The notes beneath the pieces were generated by a model. That model was not told the DNA's origin and did no database searches. It saw only the letters and a list, made by a program, of their open reading frames with translations. Shown piece after piece: positions 44,601 to 52,928 of a stretch of DNA of 64,000 nt (its first letter is position 1; each line of letters opens with the position of its first letter). The stretch lies in the NCBI RefSeq assembly GCF_030409805.1, contig NZ_JAUFQP010000007.1:124001-188000 (forward strand), given 5' to 3'. This DNA comes from Algibacter miyuki (GTDB lineage Bacteria > Bacteroidota > Bacteroidia > Flavobacteriales > Flavobacteriaceae). A program made the position numbers and the translations under genes.

Positions 44601-45393
44601 GTAAATCGGCAGGTGAAACCCCTGTAGTTTCGCGAAGTACATTTTTTAAAGTTCCTAAAACAGGCAATGGTTTTAAATGCGACTTAAAACTATATTCCCC
44701 TCCATGTAAACTACTAGTGTACAACGGATGGTGCATAGCAATAATGGTAGATTTACCACGAGATTTCTTAATTAAACCTTCCAATTCTTCGAAAAATTTC
44801 TCGCGGGTTTTTATGTCGCAATCATCATTTATTGTCGGGTGTTTATCCCAATTTGTAAGATACCATTCCGTATCTACAACAATCATAACCACATCATCTG
44901 AAATCTCAACTTTTTCTATCGGACAACCATCTTCTGGTAAAAACGTGTTTTTCCCTAGAGCGTCTTCAACATATTTTTCTTGACGTTTTAATCCTTTCAA
45001 TCCGTCGCTATACCAATCATGGTTTCCTGGAATAAAAACAGCATTACCTTTAAAGTCCTTAACAGCATCGGTTTGAATTTTAAGTTGATACTCGGCAAAC
45101 TCACGTCCTGCTTCTCCCTCATCCGGCAAACCTTTAGGGTAAATATTATCCCCTAAAAACAACACCGTACTCGCCGCTGGCGCATTTTTTATTTCATTTT
45201 TAAATGCTGTTAATCCCGCAGATTCTGAACCTATTGGAGAATTTCCAGCATCGCCAATTAAATAAAATGAATGGCTAATGGCTTTGTCTGGAAAATTAAC
45301 TTCAGAAGCTTTATTATATTGTGTTTTATAAGTGGCACATGCGTTTACGACTAAAGTAGCAACAAAAACAAGTGTAATTTTTTGAATATTCAT
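41689..45393 (-). CDS. Lipoprotein with metallophosphoesterase, kinase-like and Omp85-like barrel regions
   Basis: A 1234-residue protein from the ATG at 45393 (MNIQKITLVFVATLVVNAC); an ATG 13 codons upstream has no signal-peptide logic. The lipobox VNAC is at Cys19. A calcineurin-like phosphoesterase spans about 35-330: GDAGN, GDNIYPKG, GNHDW and SGHDHN. A middle region, about 430-720, has KRYVMRAL, VVGDWDRHVDQW (about 592-604) and PRDRDQAF (about 622-631), which resemble the catalytic loops of CotH/Fam20-type kinases. The last about 400 residues form an outer-membrane barrel with GLRGYRNERF (the Omp85 loop-6 motif) and a C-terminal Phe (GFGF). Enzyme activities are inferred only. Confidence 0.8.
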   Translation of the reverse strand: MNIQKITLVFVATLVVNACATYKTQYNKASEVNFPDKAISHSFYLIGDAGNSPIGSESAGLTAFKNEIKNAPAASTVLFLGDNIYPKGLPDEGEAGREFAEYQLKIQTDAVKDFKGNAVFIPGNHDWYSDGLKGLKRQEKYVEDALGKNTFLPEDGCPIEKVEISDDVVMIVVDTEWYLTNWDKHPTINDDCDIKTREKFFEELEGLIKKSRGKSTIIAMHHPLYTSSLHGGEYSFKSHLKPLPVLGTLKNVLRETTGVSPADLQNKRYNTLKKRVVTLAQDNEKVIFVSGHDHNLQYLVQDNLHQIISGAGSKSTPTRNVAGQFSSSDAGFARLDVFTDGSSFVRFYSAKKNKVIYQSEVLPSDKKVNEIPYNENISKEKIAAIYTADEVDKSGFYKSIWGDRYREIYGTEIAAPTIKLDTLFGGLSPFRKGGGHQSKSLHLKSDTTGKRYVMRALRKSATVYLQAMAFKDKYIGDQFDGTVTESILLDFYTGSHPYAPFVTGVLSDAVNLYHTNPVIYYIPKQTALTGYNDEFGDALYMIEEHVSDGHGDLESFGFANKIESTDDMLKNLRKDEKYSVDEVTYLRARLFDMVVGDWDRHVDQWRWAEFEDEATKAIIYKPIPRDRDQAFSIMGDGGLMNVATRIIPSLKLMEGFKEDVRNIKGFNFSPYSLDMTLLNKTSKAQWEAQIAFIQKNLTEAVIDEAFSNFPKEIQGVSIAKIKPVFLERIKNLSTFGMDYFEVLSGCSVITGTDKDDLFEIERMPNGITKVTGSRIKNGEKGFVFFDKTYSANETNDLWIYGLDDDDEFRVFGEGDHLIRVVLVGGQNNDIYTVENGKKVTFYDYKSKKSTITTNNGKQKLTDDYLSNVYDIKKLKNSTNQLIPVLGANPDDGFKIGFVNTLTNYGFERNPFSSQHTIGASFYFATSGFDLEYTGEFANVVGNWNLGLNAKITSPNYAINFFGYGNSTPNLNIDDEDQYSLDYNRVKYSTFSFAPSLNWRGQLGGHVKVSLTYEAIEVEESNDRFINEFYVANGEENNKKFVGADAIYTYQNKDNEAFPTMGMQTSLQVGYKTNVDESKGFGYLIPELGFDYKLIYSGQLVLATNAKAHITFGDDFEFYQAANIGANNGLRGYRNERFSGKNAFYQSTDLRLNLHKVSTGLLPLEIGVYGGFDYGRVWIDNDLLLTNDLSLNSSKWNTSLGGGIYANAADVATLNLSAFNSDDGLRIAFKIGFGF

Positions 45394-45466
45394 TCTAAAG
45401 AAATTTAATATTGTAAAGGTAATAATACGCAACGTATACCTTTTATTTTTAATGGCATAGTTTAAT

Positions 45467-47029
45467 TTACGAACTACAAGACAGCATAGAGCATCCTACT
45501 TTATGACGTGCCCATTCGGGACGTTTGGCAAACCATTTTTCGTTTTCTGGCTGCTCATCATAAGGTTTTTTCAAGAGCTGAAATAATTGGTCTATTAATT
45601 TATAATCACCTTTATTCGCATCATCAATAGCAAGTTGCGCCATATAATTTCGTAACACATATTTTGGGTTTACGCTATGCATTTGGTTTTTTCTAATTTC
45701 TACAGAAAGATTTTCATCTTCCAGACGCTTAGCATAATCTTTAAACCAGGTTTCCCATTGCTGTTCTACACCGTTTTCAACTTCATTTAAATTATAAAAT
45801 GCATCTTTCACAACGTTTATTCCTTCGGAAGGTTTTTTAAATGAAAAATGACTCAAGCTTCTAAAGAAAATTGTCATATCCGTTTCTGTAAGCTGTAAGT
45901 TTTCTTCTAATTTCTGAAATAAAATAGCATCGTTTTCATCGGCCTTTGATAACCCAAGCTTCTTTCTCATCATGGCTAAAGACTGCGTATCAAATTCCGA
46001 TTGATAAGCATCTAATATAGCCTGCAGCGGTTCTACATCTTCAACTAAGGGATATAACGCATTAGCAAGTTGATATAAATTCCACAGCCCCATATTAGGC
46101 TGATTGCCGTAACGGTAACGTTTGTGTTGTCTATCAGTGGTATTTGGAGTCCAACCAAAATCGAAATCTTCTAACCATCCGTAAGGACCATAATCTATAG
46201 TTAAACCAAGGATAGACATATTATCTGTATTCATAACACCATGCACAAAACCCACACGTTGCCAATCGATAATCATTTTTAAAGTGCGCGTAGTTACCTC
46301 TTGAAAAAAGTTTAAATAAGTAGCTTTTGAAGGTTTTCCTAAATGCGAAAAAAAGCTAGATATCGTATAATCGGTTAATGTTTTCAAAGTATCCACATCG
46401 CCTCTAGCCGCCAAAATTTGAAAACTTCCAAAACGTAAAAAAGAAGGCGCCACTCGAGTTACAATAGCTCCTTTTTCGTAAGCTTGATTCCCATCGTAAA
46501 GCATATCGCGCATCACTTGATCGCCTGATAACGCCAAAGATAATGCTCTAGTGGTTGGCACGCCCAAATGAAACATGGCTTCGCTACATAAATACTCTCG
46601 GATAGACGAGCGTAACACCGCCAAACCATCGGCAGTTCTAGAATACGGCGTTTCACCAGCACCTTTTAACTGTAATGCCCAATGTTTATTTTGATGTTCA
46701 ACTTCGAATAAATTAATAGCGCGTCCGTCTCCTAATTGTCCTGCCCAATTTCCAAACTGATGTCCGCCGTAACACATGGCAAATGGTTTGGTGTTTTCCA
46801 AAACCTGATTACCAGTGAATACCTTCAAAAAAGCATCACTTTGCGCATCAACTTCCGATAAACCCACATTTTCTAACATTTCAGGAGACACATGCAATAA
46901 CTCTGGTTTTTGAGTTTGCTTTGGTGTTACATACGAAAAGCAAGCATTTTCCACCTGTCTTCTTGTGTTTTCGAGTATGGGATCGGCTGGTAATTGTGTT
47001 GTAAAGGTGTCTTTTAAATTGACTTTCAT
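45467..47029 (-). CDS. selO: Protein adenylyltransferase SelO
   Basis: A 520-residue SelO/YdiU pseudokinase-fold enzyme. SelO moves AMP onto Ser, Thr or Tyr of proteins. Visible motifs include GGHQFGNWAGQLGDGRA, LKGAGETPYSRTADGLAVLR and DYGPYGWLEDFDFG. The C-terminus is GCSMLSCSS: the position that is selenocysteine in animal SelO is a plain Cys codon (TGT) here, and there is no TGA. It is followed in the same direction by no gene but preceded by msrA and msrB, forming a redox-repair group. Confidence 0.93.
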   Translation of the reverse strand: MKVNLKDTFTTQLPADPILENTRRQVENACFSYVTPKQTQKPELLHVSPEMLENVGLSEVDAQSDAFLKVFTGNQVLENTKPFAMCYGGHQFGNWAGQLGDGRAINLFEVEHQNKHWALQLKGAGETPYSRTADGLAVLRSSIREYLCSEAMFHLGVPTTRALSLALSGDQVMRDMLYDGNQAYEKGAIVTRVAPSFLRFGSFQILAARGDVDTLKTLTDYTISSFFSHLGKPSKATYLNFFQEVTTRTLKMIIDWQRVGFVHGVMNTDNMSILGLTIDYGPYGWLEDFDFGWTPNTTDRQHKRYRYGNQPNMGLWNLYQLANALYPLVEDVEPLQAILDAYQSEFDTQSLAMMRKKLGLSKADENDAILFQKLEENLQLTETDMTIFFRSLSHFSFKKPSEGINVVKDAFYNLNEVENGVEQQWETWFKDYAKRLEDENLSVEIRKNQMHSVNPKYVLRNYMAQLAIDDANKGDYKLIDQLFQLLKKPYDEQPENEKWFAKRPEWARHKVGCSMLSCSS

Positions 47030-47083
47030 ACCGTGTTATAATTAGTTTTTTAGATCGCTATAATGATCTTGTTTCCTAGAAAA

Positions 47084-47620
47084 TTAAGCTTTTAATTTAT
47101 CGGCATGTAGCTGCCTAAGTTTTGCAAGTTTTGGAGTTATTACAAAACTGCAATAGCCCTGTGTTTGATTATCTCTATAATAATTTTGATGTTCCTTTTC
47201 AGCTTCATAAAAAGGTTCTAAAGCTGAAATTTCGGTTACAATGTCATTTTCATAATACGGCGCAACTTCAGTTAAAACAACTTCAGCTATCTCCTTTTGT
47301 GCTTCATTATGATAATAAATAACCGAGCGGTATTGCGTACCCTTATCGGCACCCTGACGATTTAACGTAGTAGGATCATGCGTGGTCATAAAAATCACTA
47401 AAAGGTCTTGATACGACAGTATATCAGCATCGAAACTTATTTGAATAACCTCGGCATGCCCTGTTAATCCTGAACATATTTCACGATACGTGGGATGCCC
47501 TGGAACCGTACCGCCTGAATATCCAGACACTACTTTCTCAACACCATTAACTTCCTGAAACACCGCTTCGGTACACCAAAAACAGCCACCACCAACGGTA
47601 GCTAATTGAATATTTTTCAT
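47084..47620 (-). CDS. msrA: Peptide methionine-(S)-S-oxide reductase
   Basis: A 178-residue MsrA. The catalytic Cys13 is in GGGCFWCTEAVF, and the substrate-binding segment is GTQYRSVIYYHNEAQ. It repairs the S-form of methionine sulfoxide with thioredoxin as reductant. There is no signal peptide, so it is cytoplasmic. It lies between msrB (70 bases upstream) and selO (54 bases downstream), all in the same direction. Confidence 0.95.
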   Translation of the reverse strand: MKNIQLATVGGGCFWCTEAVFQEVNGVEKVVSGYSGGTVPGHPTYREICSGLTGHAEVIQISFDADILSYQDLLVIFMTTHDPTTLNRQGADKGTQYRSVIYYHNEAQKEIAEVVLTEVAPYYENDIVTEISALEPFYEAEKEHQNYYRDNQTQGYCSFVITPKLAKLRQLHADKLKA

Positions 47621-47689
47621 CTTTATATCTTCCTTTTAAAAAAGTGGTAACCTGTTCCATCAAAAACAAAACAGATTAATATGCTTATG

Positions 47690-48136
47690 CTAAGCTTTTT
47701 CGAGTTGCATGGATTCTGAATTCACACAATAACGCAATCCGCTAGGTTCTGGTCCATCAGGAAATACGTGCCCCAAATGCCCGTCGCAAGTATTACACAT
47801 CACCTCTACGCGCACCATACCAAACGCTGTATCACGTTCATATTTAATGGCATTTTCGGCAATAGGTTGTGTAAAACTCGGCCATCCGGTTCCCGAACTA
47901 AATTTAATAGTTGAGTCGAAAAGTGGTGTATTACAACACACACAATTATATTTTCCAGCCTCGTAAGCCGTGCATAAATCGCCAGTATGTGGGCGCTCAG
48001 TACCTTTCAATCTTGTTATTCTGAATTGCTCCGGAGTTAATTCATCCTTCCATTCAGCCTCTGTTTTCTCCACACGCTTGTCAGGTGTTGGATTTCCTTT
48101 AACAGAAAAATTAATAATATCTTTCCAAGTTAACAT
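47690..48136 (-). CDS. msrB: Peptide methionine-(R)-S-oxide reductase
   Basis: A 148-residue MsrB. The zinc site is complete (Cys65 and Cys68 in NCVCCNT, Cys114 and Cys117 in CNTCDGH) and the catalytic Cys137 is in RYCVNSESM. It repairs the R-form of methionine sulfoxide, the complement of MsrA. It heads the msrB-msrA-selO group. About 210 non-coding bases upstream contain no clear promoter match. Confidence 0.95.
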   Translation of the reverse strand: MLTWKDIINFSVKGNPTPDKRVEKTEAEWKDELTPEQFRITRLKGTERPHTGDLCTAYEAGKYNCVCCNTPLFDSTIKFSSGTGWPSFTQPIAENAIKYERDTAFGMVRVEVMCNTCDGHLGHVFPDGPEPSGLRYCVNSESMQLEKA

Positions 48137-48346
48137 CTGTTATTCCTTTCTTTGTTTAAATTAATTATATTTCAACGTAAAGCTTGGTCGTAATACCACC
48201 TTAAACCTTACTATTTTAAGCCTTCCATATTATTGAAAGTATTTACGAAATTTACGACAAAATAAACCGTTATGCTTATTAAATACTAATTTGATATCCT
48301 TAAAGTTTCGTATTTTTACTAAATAATCTTTTTACACGCGCCATAT

Positions 48347-49543
48347 ATGCTCCTCGATAAAGCTGAAAAATTTGTTATTAACCTTTTAAATGAAAATTTA
48401 GAAAACAACTTTACATACCATACGATTGCACACACACAACGTGTTGTTGAAAACGCAAAAGTACTAGCTGAGCTTGCTAATATTGATGCTGCACAGCAAG
48501 AATTACTTTTAATTGCAGCATGGTTTCATGACACAGGTTACACGGAAGATAAAAACAATCACGAAGCTGCTAGTGTTACTATTGCTCAAAGTTTTTTAAG
48601 TGATGAAAAATGTCCGGAAGCAGATATTGCTACTATTTCTAAAATAATATTGGCGACCAAAATGGACGTTACTCCAGTAACGGATTTAGAAAAAATTATA
48701 AAAGATGCCGATTGTTCTCATATTGGCAGCAAAAACTACATTGAAATTTCAGAGTTACTCCGAAAAGAATGGGAACTGACTTACAACAAAACCTATACAG
48801 AAAAAGAATGGTTTGATGAAAATATCAGTTTTTTAACCGAAAAACATCGATTTTACACAAATGAAGCCGCATCTCATTGGGAAAAACGAAAAAGCAAAAA
48901 CCTGTCTAATTTGTTGAGTACTCAAAAAAAACACACCCTAAACAGCAATAAATTAAGTCAAAAAAAGGCTGAATTAAAATTCAAAAAAGAGAAAATAGAA
49001 TTGCCTGAACGCGGTATAGAAACCATGTTTAGAGTGACTTTAAAAAACCATATCACTCTGAGTAATATTGCGGATACTAAAGCAAATATTCTGCTTTCTG
49101 TAAATGCTATTATTGTATCATTAGTGCTCTCAAACTTAGCATCTAAACTAGACAAACCTTCTAATGAATATTTAATTATCCCAACAATTATTTTTGTACT
49201 TTTTACTGTAGCCTCTATTATTTTATCAATTATGGCAACACGTCCTAATGTAACAAGCGGAAAGTTCACCAAAGAAGATGTTGCTAATAAAAAAGTAAAT
49301 TTATTATTCTTCGGAAATTTCCATAAAATGAGCCTTCAAGATTTTGAATGGGCTATGGGAGAAATGATGGAGGATCGAGACTACCTCTACTCTTCCATGA
49401 AAAAAGACCTTTATTTTCTGGGCTTAGTTTTAGATAAAAAATACAAAATACTACGCCTTACCTACACTGTATTTATGATTGGTATTATTGTTAGTGTTAT
49501 TGCATTTCTTATTTCCTTTTACTCTGTTGGCATACTTATGTAA
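48347..49543 (+). CDS. HD-domain phosphohydrolase fused to a Pycsar-type transmembrane effector (PycTM)
   Basis: A 398-residue two-domain protein. Residues 1-175 are an HD domain with the metal ligands His29 (TIAHTQRV), His61-Asp62 (WFHDTGY), His72 and Asp120 (KDADCSH). A Lys-rich linker (about 180-220) follows. Residues about 225-398 carry three helices (246-264, 277-296, 375-396) with IADTKANILLSVNAIIVSLV, which is the PycTM/DUF5706 signature. PycTM is the membrane-disrupting effector of Pycsar anti-phage systems, triggered by cCMP or cUMP. No cyclase (PycC) lies near, so it is an orphan here. Antiviral function is inferred, not shown. Confidence 0.85.
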   Translation: MLLDKAEKFVINLLNENLENNFTYHTIAHTQRVVENAKVLAELANIDAAQQELLLIAAWFHDTGYTEDKNNHEAASVTIAQSFLSDEKCPEADIATISKIILATKMDVTPVTDLEKIIKDADCSHIGSKNYIEISELLRKEWELTYNKTYTEKEWFDENISFLTEKHRFYTNEAASHWEKRKSKNLSNLLSTQKKHTLNSNKLSQKKAELKFKKEKIELPERGIETMFRVTLKNHITLSNIADTKANILLSVNAIIVSLVLSNLASKLDKPSNEYLIIPTIIFVLFTVASIILSIMATRPNVTSGKFTKEDVANKKVNLLFFGNFHKMSLQDFEWAMGEMMEDRDYLYSSMKKDLYFLGLVLDKKYKILRLTYTVFMIGIIVSVIAFLISFYSVGILM

Positions 49544-49773
49544 TTTACCATGTTCTGCTTTAAGTAAAACGCTTCTACTTTCTTAAATAGAAAGCCCTGC
49601 CATTTTCGGGAAATATATTTTTACTAACCACAAGCTTATCCCTTACCAGAGTACTTTTATGGTATGGTAGCCATTATATAAAGATAAAAGACACAGATAA
49701 TAATGTTTTAAAATGAAGAACGATTGAGATCATCATTACATTTCAATAAAGCCGTCAGTTCTTTTTTATTTCA

Positions 49774-50226
49774 CTATAATTTCTTCTGAAAACAAATACT
49801 ATTATCGGCTATTTTGTAATCGCCAAAATTCGGAATTTCTTGGTAGTTATTCTTTTTATAGAAACTGATTGCGTAGGGTTTTGCTTTAAGAGTTTCCAAA
49901 ATACATGTTGAGAAACCCAACTCGATACTCCAAGATTCTAAAGCTTCCAGAATTACAGTAGCCACTCCTTTTCCGCGACAGCGAGGAGAGACATACATGC
50001 GTTTAATTTCTACTTCGTTTTTTGAGAATGCCTTAATACCGCCACATCCCACAGGCAGTCCTGCTTCATTATAAGCTACAACCACATGTTTTATGCTTTC
50101 GGTATTATTTAGTTTTTCGTAGAATGCGTTTTCTTCTTTATAATATGCCGTCAAATCAAAATCCAATTCGGAAACCAAGGTTTGAAAATCCAAATTATCT
50201 GAATTTGCTTTTTTAATGCTTATCAT
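49774..50226 (-). CDS. GNAT family N-acetyltransferase
   Basis: A 150-residue GNAT. The acetyl-CoA loop is SPRCRGKGVATVILEAL, preceded by NEVEIKRMYV and followed by CILETLKAKPYAISFYKKNNYQEI. The pattern (GCGGIKAF...VEIKRMYV) recalls the small-molecule acetyltransferases seen often in Bacteroidota. It is 40 bases downstream of the 790-residue GAF-domain gene in the same direction, so the two may be cotranscribed. The substrate is unknown. Confidence 0.86.
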   Translation of the reverse strand: MISIKKANSDNLDFQTLVSELDFDLTAYYKEENAFYEKLNNTESIKHVVVAYNEAGLPVGCGGIKAFSKNEVEIKRMYVSPRCRGKGVATVILEALESWSIELGFSTCILETLKAKPYAISFYKKNNYQEIPNFGDYKIADNSICFQKKL

Positions 50227-50266
50227 AAACGAACTAAATTGGGTAACTGCTTTTCAGAAGAAAAAA

Positions 50267-52639
50267 TTAGGCTTTAATTTCTTTCATTAAATCTTCATAA
50301 GTGTAAAACGATTTATCTTCTTCACTTTTATGATAAAGCACACTCACTCGAATGGCTTTTAAACCTGTTACGGCTTGCAAATCTTGAAGTTCCACAATTT
50401 CCACATCGGTATCCAAATAGTTCTTAGCCTGCAAGAATTTTATATAACGTAAGTATTCTATTTCATCTTGTTTTTGAGAATATACAATACTAATTTTCCC
50501 TTTTTGCGTCACGCGTTCCGTGGTCCCTTTTATATAGGCTTTATCTACGCGTTTTTTAACAATTTCGTATCTAGCATTATAAGTTCCATCCACATCAAAC
50601 TGTTTTTCATCCATTCTAAAACTTATAGTTAAAGGCTGGTTAAACACTAAAATCATGGAAGCTACATCTAAAGCCACCGGGAATTTATGTTGCTTTTGAT
50701 AGAAACTATTTTCCATTTCGCACATCACTTGTAACTGCCACAAACGTAAATTATAAAGATATATAGGATTGAAAGAATCAGCTTTGGTAATCGATTCTCC
50801 AATATACATATTGTGTTCTACCCCGTCGGTTTTAAAGCGCTCGAAATAATGCGGATACATACGTTGCGCATCCTGTTGCTTTTTATCCAACATAGCCGCC
50901 ATATTTTTATTAATCATAGCTACCGTATTGTCGTATTGCTTACGGTTATTATAAAGCATGTTTAATTTATCGTCGAGTGTATCAAAATAAATATCTAGTT
51001 CTGCTTTCAAACCATCGATAACATACAGATGCTTTAAGGCAACATCAATATCATTCTTAAAAAAGTCTGAAATTTGTTGTTCACTATCTACTTGAAATTG
51101 TTCGTTTAAACCTCTTAGATACTCATCTATTTGAAAAACAAACTGATCGTAAATAGGTAGAAACTCAACTTGCATTGCCATTTCAAAAATGGTTTTTGCT
51201 GCACTTAATTGTAATGCTAAATCTTGCTTTGTTGCGGTATTTCTTGCTTCCGAAGACCCTTTAATATCCATTTGCCCATATAGCGGATAAATATTTTCAA
51301 AAGCTATTTTTTTGAAAATGGCTTGTTCTCCAATCAATTCTGCTTTTATAAAGTTTTTAGCTTCTTTAGCAAATCTCCAATGCACACTTGGGTGAATTGA
51401 GGTACATTCTTTTTGAATAATAGCCTCAATTAAATTCGCTTCTTCTTCAATAGCACGTTCTGCGGCGGATACGATATATGGTAACACATCGCCTAATTTA
51501 TTAGCATTGACACTATTTAAAACTTGCTTTTTATTGGATACAATTTCGATAATCCCCATAAGCCCTTTATCATTGGCTATAGGCGCGAAAATAGCACTTT
51601 TTACACCTTGCTGATGTAAGCTTGAAATATGTGGTGCTTTACCTTGAGATAACTCGAACATTTTATCAACATCGGATACTGAAAAATGCTTAAATTCCTT
51701 TAATAGTTTATCGTAAGACCAAGTACACAATGCGTTTGCACATTCTTTTGTTGTGGTTTCACCAAGCAAATAACTGTGCATGCCAGAACCGTATATGCGT
51801 TCAAAAACATCATCTTCTCTATTGTAAATTGAAAAACCTACCTTTAAATCTTTAATTCCGAAAAGGGAACTAAAAATATCTTGAAAACCTTCTACGAAAC
51901 TATTTTGTTTACGTTTGTCTTTACTAATAAGACTCGATTTTATATTAGATATAGATTGATCGTCTGTAACATCGAAAATATTAGAAATAACAAAACCTTT
52001 AAACGTATATGAGTTTGGTGGAAATTTAGCTTTCCAAAGGTCTATGTTTTCAAAATTATCGAGTAATTCATCGTAATCATCCTGAGTAATTACAGGTGCA
52101 TTTTCATTCGGAATTATTTCGCAAAAATCGGCATTGTATAATATTTTATAATAACGAATAATTCCGTTTTCATCAGGAATTTCGTAATAAAAAGGACGTT
52201 TAAAATTAAGGTTAAAACCATAACAAAACCCTAAAATAATGGCGCAAACTACGATATATTCATCATCGTCCGGCATATTTTTTATATGAAGCTCAAAATC
52301 GTCTCCTGCGGTTTTAATTATTTTTTTAAAACGGGCCGAAGCATTAAAAATCAAATCATGGAACGGCACTGTAGCGGTTTTAATCTCGTTATGGGTTAGT
52401 AACGGACTAAAGGTATCTTGAAGTAAAAAAGCAATTTCCTCTTCTCTTTCTTTAACAAGATCTATTTTACTAAAACCATCACGTAGCTCTGGGTATTGCT
52501 TAGCGACCTCTAAAATTCTCTTGGCTTTTTCGGCAACAAAATCATTATCAGAATCAGCTAAAACATCATATTGCTGTAATAACTTATCAAAACTAAGTTT
52601 AATTTTTAAAGGAGATTCTATGTTATCGTTTATATCCAT
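50267..52639 (-). CDS. Large GAF-domain protein of unknown function
   Basis: A 790-residue cytoplasmic protein without signal peptide or membrane helix. A GAF domain is visible around 250-390 (VGFSIYNREDDVFERI, SLHQQGVKSAIFAPIANDKG, LMGIIEIVSNK). The N-terminal 230 residues are acidic and hydrophobic. The C-terminal half is long and helix-rich (about 400-650) and ends in a beta-rich part (TERVTQKGKISIVYSQKQDE). I know no characterised family with this build; GAF domains bind small molecules or mediate dimers. It precedes a GNAT gene. Confidence 0.75.
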   Translation of the reverse strand: MDINDNIESPLKIKLSFDKLLQQYDVLADSDNDFVAEKAKRILEVAKQYPELRDGFSKIDLVKEREEEIAFLLQDTFSPLLTHNEIKTATVPFHDLIFNASARFKKIIKTAGDDFELHIKNMPDDDEYIVVCAIILGFCYGFNLNFKRPFYYEIPDENGIIRYYKILYNADFCEIIPNENAPVITQDDYDELLDNFENIDLWKAKFPPNSYTFKGFVISNIFDVTDDQSISNIKSSLISKDKRKQNSFVEGFQDIFSSLFGIKDLKVGFSIYNREDDVFERIYGSGMHSYLLGETTTKECANALCTWSYDKLLKEFKHFSVSDVDKMFELSQGKAPHISSLHQQGVKSAIFAPIANDKGLMGIIEIVSNKKQVLNSVNANKLGDVLPYIVSAAERAIEEEANLIEAIIQKECTSIHPSVHWRFAKEAKNFIKAELIGEQAIFKKIAFENIYPLYGQMDIKGSSEARNTATKQDLALQLSAAKTIFEMAMQVEFLPIYDQFVFQIDEYLRGLNEQFQVDSEQQISDFFKNDIDVALKHLYVIDGLKAELDIYFDTLDDKLNMLYNNRKQYDNTVAMINKNMAAMLDKKQQDAQRMYPHYFERFKTDGVEHNMYIGESITKADSFNPIYLYNLRLWQLQVMCEMENSFYQKQHKFPVALDVASMILVFNQPLTISFRMDEKQFDVDGTYNARYEIVKKRVDKAYIKGTTERVTQKGKISIVYSQKQDEIEYLRYIKFLQAKNYLDTDVEIVELQDLQAVTGLKAIRVSVLYHKSEEDKSFYTYEDLMKEIKA

Positions 52640-52816
52640 TCCGTTAATACCATTTACCTTTTCTTTTTATCTCAATAAGGTTTCGAGTGCAAAGTTACGA
52701 ATTAAATAGGTTCGTCGCTATTAATCCCACATCCTAACAAGGCATACTCATAATAGCTTTATCACCAATAAACTTTGGTTGCTTTTATTTTTTCAGTAAA
52801 ACCTACTTCAAATAAA

Positions 52817-52917
52817 AAACGCTTTAGCTTATTACTCTTCACATTAACATGCGAATTTCAAAAAAAACTAAAGCGTTTCATATTTATAAATTGCACGTTA
52901 AACCTTGATTTACGTGC
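52817..52917. other. Intergenic stem-loops between the symporter and GAF-protein genes
   Basis: Two inverted repeats are visible in the 289-base gap at 52640-52928. AAACGCTTTAG (52817-52827) pairs perfectly with CTAAAGCGTTT (52868-52878) across 40 bases. GCACGTTAAA (52893-52902) pairs with TTTACGTGC (52909-52917) across a short loop. The second lies just after the symporter stop and may act as a weak terminator. Nothing else is seen in the gap. Confidence 0.4.
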
Positions 52918-52928
52918 TCAAAAAAAGT

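Noticed and set aside
45467..45500. Selenocysteine at the end of SelO
   Set aside because: The codon at the expected site is TGT (Cys) and the stop is TAA, with no in-frame TGA and no insertion element seen.
48347..52639. A complete Pycsar operon
   Set aside because: Genes around the HD-PycTM protein are GNAT, GAF protein, symporter, msrB and others; none looks like a nucleotide cyclase.
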